Below, one piece after another: positions 1 through 7,553 of a DNA stretch of 15,815 nt. The notes beneath the pieces are model-generated. The model searched no databases. It saw only the letters and a program-made list of their open reading frames with translations, and was not told where the DNA came from. A program made the translations under genes and the position numbers. The stretch's first letter is position 1. Each line of letters begins with the position of its first letter. The DNA is from an uncultured Lachnospiraceae bacterium (GTDB taxonomy: Bacteria > Bacillota > Clostridia > Lachnospirales > Anaerotignaceae): positions 1 to 15,815 of the forward strand of contig CALWSX010000027.1 of assembly GCA_944384285.1 (NCBI GenBank). Reading direction: 5' to 3'.

Positions 1-273
1 ATCATAAGAAATATCAAGTGTTTTCCAAAGCTCCTTTATGCTCGCAACAATTTTATCTGTATCCTGCTTTGGAGTAACATTAAGCGAATCTGCAATTCTT
101 TCTATTTTCTGTACATGTTCATCTGCTCCTGTTACGAACATTACATCGTATCCACGAAGTCTTTTATATCTTGCCATTGCGTCTGTAGCAACTGTACAAT
201 AAGAATGACCTATGTGAAGCTTATCACTTGGATAATAAATCGGTGTTGTTATATAAAAACTTTTATTTTCCAA
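1..273 (-). CDS. metG: Methionyl-tRNA synthetase, N-terminal part (cut by window start)
   Basis: This cytoplasmic class I aminoacyl-tRNA synthetase charges tRNA-Met with methionine. Only the first 91 codons lie in the window. The N-terminus reads ENKSFYITTPIYYPSDKLHI, with the class I HIGH signature seen as HIGHS, followed by GADEH and KIERIADS, as in bacterial MetG Rossmann folds. The start is a TTG at 271-273. It has an excellent AGGAGGG Shine-Dalgarno 7 nt upstream, and no ATG in this frame fits the family better. The frame is open to base 1, so the gene runs off the left edge. It is divergent from ruvA. A TTGCAA-17-TATAAT promoter sits about 75 nt upstream, which leaves no room for a T-box or SAM-type leader, so none is claimed. 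Confidence 0.96.
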   Translation of the reverse strand, partial: MENKSFYITTPIYYPSDKLHIGHSYCTVATDAMARYKRLRGYDVMFVTGADEHVQKIERIADSLNVTPKQDTDKIVASIKELWKTLDISYD

Positions 274-354
274 ACCGTTTCCCTCCTACTAAAAACAAAT
301 TAATAATTTCGTTTATATAAATAATTAAATTAACATAATACGCTAATAGATATT

Positions 355-383
355 ATTATATATTTATTTACTTCTAATTGCAA
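355..383 (-). promoter_or_regulatory. Predicted metG promoter
   Basis: On the minus strand, the -35 box TTGCAA (378-383) and a perfect -10 TATAAT (355-360) are separated by exactly 17 nt. Transcription would start near 348, giving a leader of about 75 nt before the metG TTG. This is a sequence match only. Confidence 0.6.
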
Positions 384-481
384 ACAATAATAGTAAAAAA
401 TACATTTTTAACTGAAATTTATTATTTTTAATATAAAAATAATAAAGAATAAACTTTAATTTCTTTTTACTCCTTTTGTAA

Positions 482-510
482 TTGAGATTTAAATTTAAAT
501 TTGATATAAT
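482..510 (+). promoter_or_regulatory. Predicted ruvAB operon promoter
   Basis: TTGAGA (482-487), a 17-nt spacer and TATAAT (505-510) form a near-consensus sigma-A promoter with an extended -10 (TGA just before TATAAT). The predicted start near 517 gives a short leader of about 24 nt before ruvA. No LexA/SOS operator of the Bacillus type (GAAC...GTTC) was seen at the promoter. Confidence 0.7.
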
Positions 511-540
511 ATTTAAATAACTAATTGAAAGGGATATAAA

Positions 541-1134
541 ATGATTTCTTATATAAAAGGTAAAATTACATATTTGGGTGAAGACTATTTAATTCTTGAA
601 TCCAACGATATTGGATACAAAATATATATGTCCAAAAACTCATTATTCAAACTTATTATAGATGAAAATATAATTAAAATTTATACATATATGAGTGTAA
701 AAGAAGATGGCATTACCCTCTTTGGTTTTCTTGAAGAAAAAGAATTTGATATTTTTAACAGCCTTTTAAGTGTAAGCGGAATTGGCCCAAAAGGTGCTTT
801 AAGTTTCTTGTCTGGTCTCTCTCCTGAAGAAATAATACAGGCGATTATAACAAATGATGTTAAAACTTTATCGTCACCTAAAGGTGTTGGAAAAAAAGCT
901 GCAGAAAAAGTTATTGTTATATTAAAAGATAAGTTTAAAACTTCTAATGATTCTTTTATATTTGAAGACTATCAAAACTCTGATAATTCCTCTTTAAGCG
1001 AAGTAACAGAAGCTTTAATTTCTTTGGGATATACCAAAACTGAGGCTACAAAATGTATAAAATCATGTTATGAAGAAGGAATGTCAACCGAGGAGCTTTT
1101 AAGAACTTCTCTTAAGTTTATGTCTAAATTTTAA
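541..1134 (+). CDS. ruvA: Holliday junction branch migration protein RuvA
   Basis: RuvA binds Holliday junctions as a tetramer and loads the RuvB motor during recombinational repair. The 197-residue length is usual for the family. The N-terminal OB-fold begins MISYIKGKI and covers about residues 1-62. Two helix-hairpin-helix DNA-binding motifs follow: VSGIGPKGA (78-86) and PKGVGKKAAEK (113-123). A short acidic linker then leads to the RuvB-binding domain III (about 150-197), with EALISLGYTKTEA typical of it. The ATG at 541 has an AAAGGGA Shine-Dalgarno 7 nt upstream. ruvB follows after 8 bases, so the two are surely co-transcribed. Confidence 0.98.
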   Translation: MISYIKGKITYLGEDYLILESNDIGYKIYMSKNSLFKLIIDENIIKIYTYMSVKEDGITLFGFLEEKEFDIFNSLLSVSGIGPKGALSFLSGLSPEEIIQAIITNDVKTLSSPKGVGKKAAEKVIVILKDKFKTSNDSFIFEDYQNSDNSSLSEVTEALISLGYTKTEATKCIKSCYEEGMSTEELLRTSLKFMSKF

Positions 1135-1142
1135 AACAAAGG

Positions 1143-2159
1143 GTGAGAAAAATAGAAGACAGAATAATTACAACAAATCTAAAAGATGAAGACATTGAAA
1201 TAGAAAGTTCATTAAGGCCTTCATCATTTGACTCATACATAGGACAAGAAAAAGTTAAAAAAAATCTTAAAGTCTTTATAGAAGCTGCAAAAAAAAGAAA
1301 CGAATCTCTTGATCATGTTCTTTTATACGGCCCTCCGGGACTTGGAAAAACTACATTATCAAACATAATTGCAAAAGAAATGGGCGCAGGAATAAAAATA
1401 ACATCAGGACCTGCTATTGAACGACCTGGTGATATGGCATCTATTTTAAATAGCCTTAATGAAGGTGACATACTTTTTGTTGATGAAATCCACAGACTTA
1501 ATCGTGTAGTTGAAGAAATGCTCTATCCAGCTATGGAAGATTTCTCTATGGATATAATAATTGGCAAAGGACAAACTGCAAAAAGTATACGTCTTGACCT
1601 TCCTCATTTCACATTAATAGGCGCTACAACAAGAATAGGTCTTTTAACCTCTCCTCTTCGTGACAGATTTGGGGTTATAAACAGACTTGAGCCATATTCC
1701 GTTCCAGAACTTAAAAAAATTATTCTTCGTTCTTCTGAAATTTTTGAAATAGAAACAGATGAAAAAGGTGCAGAAGAAATTGCAAGACGCTCAAGAGGCA
1801 CACCTCGTATTGCAAACAGGCTTTTAAAACGTGTTCGTGACTTTGCAGAAGTTAATTTTGAAGGAGTTATAACAGAAGAAGTTGCTAAACATTCTCTGGA
1901 CAGACTTGAAGTTGATAAAATGGGACTTGATTTAACAGACCGTAAAATGCTTATGTGTATTATGGAAAAATTTAGTGGCGGACCTGTAGGACTTGACACT
2001 TTGGCTGCTGCTATAAATGAAGAACCTGATACAATAGAAGATGTATACGAGCCTTATCTTATACAACTTGGATATATTCAAAGAACACCAAGAGGTAGAA
2101 TTGTTACTGACTATTGTTATGAGCATTTTGGATTTAAAAAAGAAAGGGATAAAAAATGA
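1143..2159 (+). CDS. ruvB: Holliday junction branch migration ATPase RuvB
   Basis: RuvB is the hexameric AAA+ motor that drives branch migration with RuvA. The protein has 338 residues, the family norm. Visible motifs are LRPSSFDSYIGQ (24-35), Walker A GPPGLGKT (63-70), Walker B DEIH (114-117), sensor I GATTR (160-164), arginine finger region PLRDRFG (171-177) and sensor II RGTPRIANR. A winged-helix C-terminus ends the protein (GYIQRTPRGR). The start is taken as GTG at 1143. The Shine-Dalgarno there is weak, only AAAGG abutting the start, and a stop codon lies in frame just upstream, so no longer version is possible. Translation may depend on re-initiation from ruvA, whose stop is 8 bases away. 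The 3' end overlaps the next gene by ATGA. Confidence 0.98.
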   Translation: MRKIEDRIITTNLKDEDIEIESSLRPSSFDSYIGQEKVKKNLKVFIEAAKKRNESLDHVLLYGPPGLGKTTLSNIIAKEMGAGIKITSGPAIERPGDMASILNSLNEGDILFVDEIHRLNRVVEEMLYPAMEDFSMDIIIGKGQTAKSIRLDLPHFTLIGATTRIGLLTSPLRDRFGVINRLEPYSVPELKKIILRSSEIFEIETDEKGAEEIARRSRGTPRIANRLLKRVRDFAEVNFEGVITEEVAKHSLDRLEVDKMGLDLTDRKMLMCIMEKFSGGPVGLDTLAAAINEEPDTIEDVYEPYLIQLGYIQRTPRGRIVTDYCYEHFGFKKERDKK

Positions 2160-2428
2160 AAATAGAAATTTCAGATTTAATTTTTGAAGTTAAAGAAAAT
2201 ATAAGATGTTATGAAGAATTAGGTGACAAAACAGCTGATAAATGGGAAAAAGAATTTATGAGCTGGATAGAAAAAGCAAAAGAGAAAAAAATTAAATCGG
2301 TTTCATTTGAAAAAGATGGTATTTTCTTTAAAATAAAAGATGAAGAAGAAGTTATGGAAATTGCCGATGAATACTGTGACGCTGTTTTTTCAGGAAGCGT
2401 TAAGGCATACTGGGAAAAATTTAAATAA
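2156..2428 (+). CDS. Unrecognised 90-aa protein translationally coupled to ruvB
   Basis: I do not recognise this protein. It is a 90-residue, highly charged (Lys/Glu-rich), cytoplasmic-looking polypeptide with no signal peptide or membrane segment. It has two Cys (C18, C73) and an aromatic C-terminus, AYWEKFK. The pattern is helix (about 8-45, with DKWEKEFMSWIEKAKEK), a probable beta pair (KSVSFEKDGIFFKIKD, about 47-62), then a second helix. Its ATG shares ATGA with the ruvB stop, and AAAGGG inside the ruvB end serves as Shine-Dalgarno. It is followed 20 nt later by a strong terminator, making it the last gene of the operon. The coupling points to co-expression with RuvAB, but no function can be assigned. 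Codon use resembles its neighbours, arguing for a real gene. Confidence 0.85.
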   Translation: MKIEISDLIFEVKENIRCYEELGDKTADKWEKEFMSWIEKAKEKKIKSVSFEKDGIFFKIKDEEEVMEIADEYCDAVFSGSVKAYWEKFK

Positions 2429-2448
2429 TTATATCTATAAATATTTAG

Positions 2449-2479
2449 CCGCTTTTTGTTATAAAAAGCGGTTTTTTTT
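2449..2479 (+). terminator. Terminator of the ruvAB operon
   Basis: A 9-bp perfect stem (CCGCTTTTT with AAAAAGCGG) closes a 5-nt loop and is followed by eight T. Confidence 0.93.
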
Positions 2480-2694
2480 ATGAAATTTTATTTGTTCTGT
2501 CTATTTTTAAATTCTTGATATACAATATAAAACCAGAATTAAAATTCCTAAAAATGTAAAAGTTTATATTATAATCAAATTTAAATACCAAATAAATGTA
2601 TAAAATGTATATATAAGAAAATAATATTTTAATCAAAATTAAAATTTATATAAATATTGCATAATTGTAAAAATACATATACTCCCAAAATGTA
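2480..2694. other. AT-rich intergenic stretch without a recognised gene
   Basis: The gap between the 90-aa gene and the calcium ATPase is 378 bases. Apart from the terminator at its left and the promoter and leader at its right, this part holds only AT-rich sequence with several ATGTAT/ATACAT words. I see no convincing ORF or RNA structure. Confidence 0.6.
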
Positions 2695-2723
2695 TTGAAA
2701 ATACTAAAACCCTATGATAGAAT
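2695..2723 (+). promoter_or_regulatory. Predicted promoter of the calcium ATPase
   Basis: TTGAAA (2695-2700), a 17-nt spacer and TAGAAT (2718-2723) with an extended -10 TGA directly before it. The predicted start near 2730 leaves a leader of about 77 nt. Confidence 0.6.
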
Positions 2724-2750
2724 AAGAAAACTTTTTAAAGAAGAGATTTA

Positions 2751-2762
2751 CAAAACGTTTTG
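2751..2762. repeat. Perfect 12-bp palindrome in the ATPase leader
   Basis: CAAAACGTTTTG is its own reverse complement. It lies about 20-30 nt downstream of the predicted transcription start and 44 nt before the ATPase ATG, a suitable place for a repressor operator. The binding protein is unknown. Confidence 0.4.
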
Positions 2763-2806
2763 GAAAATTATTAAACTTCAGTTAAAAACATAAAGGGGTG
2801 TTTAAT

Positions 2807-5461
2807 ATGAAAAATTTTGGCTTGAATGATGAACAAGTTAAACTATCACGTGAAAAATTTGGCGATAATAGAATGACAGAACAGCCACCTAAAAGTTTTT
2901 TTAGCAAATTAAAAGATAACTTTGGTGACCCTATGATAAAAATTCTTTGTGTTGCCCTTCTCATTAATGTTGTATTTGCAATTATAGGACAGACAGAATG
3001 GTATGAAGCCGTTGGAATTGCTATTGCTGTTATACTTGCAACATTTGTTTCCACATTTTCTGAATTTAAAAATGAAAGTGCTTTCCAAAAACTTCAAAGC
3101 GAAGCTTCTGAAATAAAATGTAAAGTGTACAGAAATAATCAAATCATAGAAATACCGATTACAGACATTGTTGTCGATGATTGTATAGTACTTCAGTCCG
3201 GAGATAAAATTCCTGCTGATGGCATTATTATTGATGGAACGATTAAAGTTGACCAGTCTGTATTAAATGGAGAAAGCAGAGAAGAACAAAAAATACCTGT
3301 ACCTGATGATTATGTGGATACAGACGAAAGCTTAGACTTTTCAAACAAATATAAAGTTTTCAGAGGTTCTGTTGTTTGTTCAGGAAATGCAGTAATGAAA
3401 GTAACTACTGTTGGTGACAAATCCGTATACGGACAAATCGCAAAAGAACTTCAGATTGATGATGACAGAGAAACTCCTTTAAAAGTTAAACTTAAAAAAC
3501 TCGCAAACCAAATAAGCCGTTTTGGTTATATCGGGGGTATAGCTATTGCTGTTGCTTTTCTTTTCCAAAAAATTGTAATCCATAATGGATTTGATATGGC
3601 TCAAATGGCAATATATTTTTCAAACCCATTAGGTGTTGCAAATGACGTTGTTGAAGCTGTAATGCTTGCCGTAATTATTATCGTTATGACTGTACCTGAA
3701 GGTCTTCCTTTAATGATTGCCATTGTATCCGCTCAAAATATGGGTAAAATGTTAAAAGACAACGTACTTGTAAGAAAAATATCAGGTATCGAAACAGCCG
3801 GAAGCTTAAACCTTCTTTTCAGTGATAAAACAGGTACTATCACAAAAGGTTTACTTGAAGCAGTACTCTTTATTGACGGCGCTGGAAACGAAAGCAAAAA
3901 TTATGAAGATATTAACAAAGAACTTTCAAATCTTACATTTTTAAGTATGCGTTATAACACAGGATCTATGATTTCCGGTGAAGGCGAAAATCTTAAAGTT
4001 GTTGGTGGTAACGCAACTGAAAGAGCTCTTTTAAACTATGTTGCTAAATATGATTCTTCTAGAAACTTTAATATAACTGTAAAAGATACTATTCCTTTTA
4101 ACAGTACAAATAAATATTCAGCATCTGAAATTACAGGAGATTATAATATCACACTTATTAAAGGTGCACCTGAAAAAATACTTAATAAATGTAAATATTA
4201 CTATGATGAAGATGGTCAGAAACATGACTTCTTATCAAAAAAAGATGACTTAAACAAAAAAATTGATGCTCTTGCAAACAGAGCCATAAGAGTCCTTGCC
4301 CTTGCTGTATCTGAATCTGAAATAGAAAACGAATCTCTTCCAGAAGACGAATGGACTTTAGTCGGTGTTGTTGGTATAAGAGACGAAGTAAGACCTGAAT
4401 CAATCGAATCTATAGCAGAAGTTCAAAAAGCCGGAGTACAGGCAGTTATGATAACAGGTGACCGCCGCGAAACAGCTGTTGCTATCGCTACTGATGCCGG
4501 ATTATTAAAAAATGACACAGATGTTATTTTAACATCTGACGAACTTGCTAAATTATCAGATGATGAACTCAAGAAAATCCTTCCAAATATCAGAGTTGTT
4601 GCAAGAGCTCTCCCAAGTGATAAGAGCCGTTTTGTAAAAGCTGCTCAGGAGCTTAACCTTGTTGTTGGTATGACTGGTGACGGTGTAAACGACTCCCCTG
4701 CTTTAAAACGTGCTGACGTTGGTTTTGCAATGGGTGGCGGTACAGAGGTTGCTAAAGAAGCAAGTAGCATTGTAATTATGGACGATAATTTCAATTCCAT
4801 AAGAAAAGCTATACTTTACGGAAGAACTATTTACAACAGCATTAGAAAATTTATTGTTTTCCAGCTTACAATTAATGCTGCTGCTGTTTTAATCTCATTT
4901 GTATCACCTTTAATCGGTATTGAAAGTCCTCTTTCCATAACTCAGATTTTATGGGTTAACCTTGTAATAGATACATTTGCAGCTTTAGCATTTGGTGGTG
5001 AACCGGCTCTTTCAAGATATATGGACGAAAAACCTAAGAGAAGAGATGAACACATTGTAAGCAAAAACATGTGGAGTGCTATTATAACAGGTGCTTTATG
5101 GACATTCTTAATGAGCCTTGTATTTATATTCTCTCCTTTTACAAACTCTGTCTTCCGTACAGAAGCTAACAATCACCTTATGACAGGTTATTTCGCATTC
5201 TTTATTCTTACTGCTGTATTTAATGCATTTAACACAAGAACAGAAAAACTTAACCTTTTTGATAACATAAATAAAAATAAAGGTTTCTTAGGAATAATGG
5301 CTCTTATAGTTATTGTTCAAGTTATTATGACATATTTCGGTGGAGTTGTTTTCAAATGCTATGGCTTAAACTTAAAAGAATGGGCTGTTGTAATATTATT
5401 TGCAATAACTATAATCCCTGTAGACTTAATTAGAAAAGTTATAATGAATAAAAAAGCTTAA
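2807..5461 (+). CDS. P2B-type (PMCA-like) calcium-transporting P-type ATPase
   Basis: This membrane pump probably exports Ca2+ using ATP. All P-type landmarks are present in the 884 residues. M1/M2 lie at about 43-90. The A-domain loop is NGES at 154-157, where most members have TGES. M4 has VPEGLP (296-301). The phosphorylation motif DKTGT has D340, the N-domain has KGAPE (452-456), and the P-domain has TGDR (549-552) and TGDGVNDSPAL (623-633). M6 is WVNLVIDTFAAL with N718 and D722. The PMCA-like phrasing (VPEGLPL, DNVLVRK, ILWVNLVIDTFAALAFGGEP) favours P2B over SERCA-type, hence one Ca2+ site is expected. An in-frame GTG exists at 2798, but AAAGGGGTG there is itself the ribosome binding site for the ATG at 2807. 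No calmodulin-type tail is seen. It is monocistronic. Confidence 0.93.
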   Translation: MKNFGLNDEQVKLSREKFGDNRMTEQPPKSFFSKLKDNFGDPMIKILCVALLINVVFAIIGQTEWYEAVGIAIAVILATFVSTFSEFKNESAFQKLQSEASEIKCKVYRNNQIIEIPITDIVVDDCIVLQSGDKIPADGIIIDGTIKVDQSVLNGESREEQKIPVPDDYVDTDESLDFSNKYKVFRGSVVCSGNAVMKVTTVGDKSVYGQIAKELQIDDDRETPLKVKLKKLANQISRFGYIGGIAIAVAFLFQKIVIHNGFDMAQMAIYFSNPLGVANDVVEAVMLAVIIIVMTVPEGLPLMIAIVSAQNMGKMLKDNVLVRKISGIETAGSLNLLFSDKTGTITKGLLEAVLFIDGAGNESKNYEDINKELSNLTFLSMRYNTGSMISGEGENLKVVGGNATERALLNYVAKYDSSRNFNITVKDTIPFNSTNKYSASEITGDYNITLIKGAPEKILNKCKYYYDEDGQKHDFLSKKDDLNKKIDALANRAIRVLALAVSESEIENESLPEDEWTLVGVVGIRDEVRPESIESIAEVQKAGVQAVMITGDRRETAVAIATDAGLLKNDTDVILTSDELAKLSDDELKKILPNIRVVARALPSDKSRFVKAAQELNLVVGMTGDGVNDSPALKRADVGFAMGGGTEVAKEASSIVIMDDNFNSIRKAILYGRTIYNSIRKFIVFQLTINAAAVLISFVSPLIGIESPLSITQILWVNLVIDTFAALAFGGEPALSRYMDEKPKRRDEHIVSKNMWSAIITGALWTFLMSLVFIFSPFTNSVFRTEANNHLMTGYFAFFILTAVFNAFNTRTEKLNLFDNINKNKGFLGIMALIVIVQVIMTYFGGVVFKCYGLNLKEWAVVILFAITIIPVDLIRKVIMNKKA

Positions 5462-5476
5462 ATATAAAATAAAACT

Positions 5477-5506
5477 AAAAGGCAGGTTTTAAAACCTGCC
5501 TTTTTT
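5477..5506 (+). terminator. Terminator after the calcium ATPase
   Basis: The inverted repeat GGCAGGTTTT/AAAACCTGCC, flanked by A and T runs, ends in six T (5501-5506). It is a strong rho-independent terminator. The A run on the left could let it also act weakly on the minus strand. Confidence 0.93.
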
Positions 5507-5649
5507 AATTTATTAATATACTAATCAAACTTTTTAACTACACAATAAATTTTTTATAATATTACTTTATATATAATAAATACAAACCTATAAACCATTT
5601 TATTTTCTGATTTTTTTATAATATAACTTATTCCTTATTTATGATTGCA

Positions 5650-5675
5650 TAAAAAATGCCGGCATTGCCGGCATT
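5650..5675 (-). terminator. Terminator of the amino-acid ABC operon
   Basis: A 9-bp GC-rich stem, AATGCCGGC with GCCGGCATT, has a 3-nt loop. Reading leftward it is followed by a T run made by the A tract at 5651-5656. It lies just after the ATPase stop. Confidence 0.88.
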
Positions 5676-5686
5676 AATATTTATAT

Positions 5687-6445
5687 TTAATTGTCTCTAA
5701 ATCTACTTAAAAATTCTTTTGTTCTTTGACCTTTTGGATTATTGAAGAATTCTTCTGGAGTTCCCTCTTCTGCAATAACACCCCTGTCCATAAACACAAT
5801 TCTTGTTGAAACGTCTCTTGCAAATGCCATTTCATGTGTAACAATTATCATTGTAAGCCCTTCTTTTGCAAGTGTTCTCATAACTTTTAAAACTTCTCCA
5901 ACCATCTGAGGGTCAAGCGCAGATGTAGGTTCATCGAAAAGAAGAACTGATGGTTCCATAGCCAAAGCTCTTGCTATTGCAACCCTTTGTTTTTGTCCAC
6001 CTGAAAGCTGACTTGGTTTAGCATTGATGTATGGATCCATTCCAACTTTTTCAAGGTATTTCATAGCAATTTTACGCGCTTCATCTTTAGGTTTCTTTAA
6101 AACTTTAACCATTCCTATCATACAGTTTTCAATTACTGTCATGTTGTCAAAAAGATTAAACTGCTGAAATACCATTCCAACTTTTGCACGATATTTTGTT
6201 ACGTTTTTAATATCTGAAAGAATATCTGTTCCATTAAACAAAATATTTCCGCTTGTAGGTGTTTCAAGAAGGTTAATACATCTTAAAAGTGTTGATTTAC
6301 CAGAACCTGATGCACCAATTATACATATAACATCTCCTGGATAAGTATTAAAATCAATATCTGAAAGAACTTCATTTGTTCCAAATATTTTTCCTAAATG
6401 TTTTACTTCTATAATAGGCTTTTTGTTTTCAATATTATTTTCCAT
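5687..6445 (-). CDS. Polar amino-acid ABC transporter, ATP-binding protein
   Basis: This is the nucleotide-binding subunit of a PAAT-family amino-acid importer (GlnQ/HisP-like), 252 residues, a typical length. Visible are Walker A GASGSGKS (44-51), Q-loop VFQQFNLF (92-99), signature LSGGQKQR (147-154), Walker B VLLFDEPTSALDP (167-179) and the switch histidine in VTHEMAFA (H204). The ATG at 6443-6445 is chosen because it has an AGAGGTG Shine-Dalgarno 6 nt upstream and gives the usual N-terminus ahead of IIEVKHLGK. A longer reading from 6535 would only translate permease sequence out of frame. The gene overlaps the upstream permease by 11 bases, so the two are translationally coupled. The substrate (for example Gln, Cys or Arg) cannot be told from the sequence. 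Confidence 0.95.
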   Translation of the reverse strand: MENNIENKKPIIEVKHLGKIFGTNEVLSDIDFNTYPGDVICIIGASGSGKSTLLRCINLLETPTSGNILFNGTDILSDIKNVTKYRAKVGMVFQQFNLFDNMTVIENCMIGMVKVLKKPKDEARKIAMKYLEKVGMDPYINAKPSQLSGGQKQRVAIARALAMEPSVLLFDEPTSALDPQMVGEVLKVMRTLAKEGLTMIIVTHEMAFARDVSTRIVFMDRGVIAEEGTPEEFFNNPKGQRTKEFLSRFRDN

Positions 6446-7241
6446 ATTTAGCACCTCTTTTTTTATCTGGGAATACACCACAAGGGTCAGCCATAGGGTC
6501 ATTTGTTTCTGCAAGACTGTAGTTATCCGGACCATCTAATTTTCTTTCCCATACTCTAATTATAAATGAAGCTGCAAGTGTCATTACAAGATATATAGCA
6601 GAAGCAATAAAGAATGCTTCAAAATATCTATAATAAATACCTGCTGCAGATTTTGTAACAAAGAATAATTCAGTAACAGAAATAACATTAAGTACTGATG
6701 TATCTTTTATGTTGATTATAAGGTTATTACCTATCTGTGGAAGTATATTTCTCAAAGCCTGAGGAAGTACAACATTTGACATTGTCTGCCAATGTGTCAT
6801 ACCTATTGCCATAGCTCCTTCTGTCTGTCCTTTATCTATAGAGATAAGACCACCTCTTACAGACTCTGCCATATATGCACCTGTATTAATAGAAACAACG
6901 ATAAAACCGGCAAGCATAGCACTTAAATCTATTCCGAACATCTGAGCTGAACCATAATAAAAAATCATAGCCTGTACAATCATAGGTGTACCACGGAATA
7001 CTTCAATATAAATTCTGAAAATTATACGAAGAATTTTTAAAATTACTCTTTTAATAATATTGTCATTTTTATCTACAGGTATAGTCTGTATTACACCTAT
7101 TATAAGACCAATTATACAACCTATAAAAGTACCTACAATAGCAAGCAAAAGAGTAACCCCAGCGCCTTTAAGCAAAAGTCCGCCGTATTCGTTAAGCAAA
7201 AAGCTTACCCACCCAAAAAAACTTAAACTTGATAAATCCAT
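6435..7241 (-). CDS. Polar amino-acid ABC transporter, permease protein
   Basis: This is the membrane subunit of the same importer, a HisM/GlnP-type permease of 268 residues. It opens with a short periplasm-facing stretch and a first helix around 20-47 (GAGVTLLLAIVGTFIGCIIG). The conserved EVFRGTPMIVQ follows, then NTGAYMAESVRGGL and the EAA-loop region (EGAMAIGM...LPQALRNILPQIGN) that docks on the ATPase. No binding-protein domain is fused at either end. The ATG at 7239-7241 has a GAGGTG Shine-Dalgarno 7 nt away. The C-terminal 35 or so residues after the last helix (from about 234) are hydrophilic and end KRGAKYGK. No solute-binding protein gene is found on either side, so the pair must use one encoded elsewhere. 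Confidence 0.95.
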   Translation of the reverse strand: MDLSSLSFFGWVSFLLNEYGGLLLKGAGVTLLLAIVGTFIGCIIGLIIGVIQTIPVDKNDNIIKRVILKILRIIFRIYIEVFRGTPMIVQAMIFYYGSAQMFGIDLSAMLAGFIVVSINTGAYMAESVRGGLISIDKGQTEGAMAIGMTHWQTMSNVVLPQALRNILPQIGNNLIINIKDTSVLNVISVTELFFVTKSAAGIYYRYFEAFFIASAIYLVMTLAASFIIRVWERKLDGPDNYSLAETNDPMADPCGVFPDKKRGAKYGK

Positions 7242-7328
7242 TAAAATTCACCTCATAATTAAAATAATATCAAAGTATTTATAATTCTTAATAATATCTT
7301 AAAATTATTTTTGAAATATACGGTTTCT

Positions 7329-7357
7329 ATTTTATCACAAAAAAACGAATTTTTAAA
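7329..7357 (-). promoter_or_regulatory. Predicted promoter of the amino-acid ABC operon
   Basis: On the minus strand, TTTAAA (7352-7357), a 17-nt spacer and TAAAAT (7329-7334) with an extended -10 TGA before it. The predicted leader is about 80 nt and shows no T-box or other riboswitch hallmark. Confidence 0.5.
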
Positions 7358-7518
7358 CAAAATTTATAAATTAATATTTTTTATAAACATTTTAACAAAA
7401 TAAAGTGTTTTAAACTAAAATTTATATAAAATATGTCAAAATAAATGTATAAAATACATTATTATTAATGTTATTATACTTTAAATTATATTAATTTATC
7501 TTTTATACTTCTTCCCTA
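7358..7518. other. AT-rich spacer between divergent promoters
   Basis: No gene is seen here. The only structure is a small inverted repeat, AATGTAT (7444-7450) with ATACATT (7454-7460), which is too AT-rich and lacks a T run to count as a terminator. Confidence 0.5.
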
Positions 7519-7547
7519 TTGACATTAATATATATTTTAGTTAATAT
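7519..7547 (+). promoter_or_regulatory. Predicted proS promoter
   Basis: A perfect -35 TTGACA (7519-7524) is 17 nt from TAATAT (7542-7547). The start near 7554 would put the whole T-box leader in the transcript. Confidence 0.6.
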
Positions 7548-7553
7548 AACAGT

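Noticed and set aside
115..303. Cys-rich 62-aa open frame opposite metG
   Set aside because: It is the complement of conserved MetRS codons, without a ribosome binding site.
274..354. Riboswitch or T-box in the metG leader
   Set aside because: The predicted leader is only about 75 nt and has neither the GGGTGG T-box sequence nor SAM-type stems.
1143..1145. Frameshift or missing start at ruvB because of the poor Shine-Dalgarno
   Set aside because: The protein is full length with a normal RuvB N-terminus; GTG with coupling from ruvA is enough.
6446..6535. N-terminal extension of the ABC ATPase inside the permease gene
   Set aside because: It is an out-of-frame reading of permease codons. The start at 6445 has its own ribosome binding site and the usual family N-terminus.
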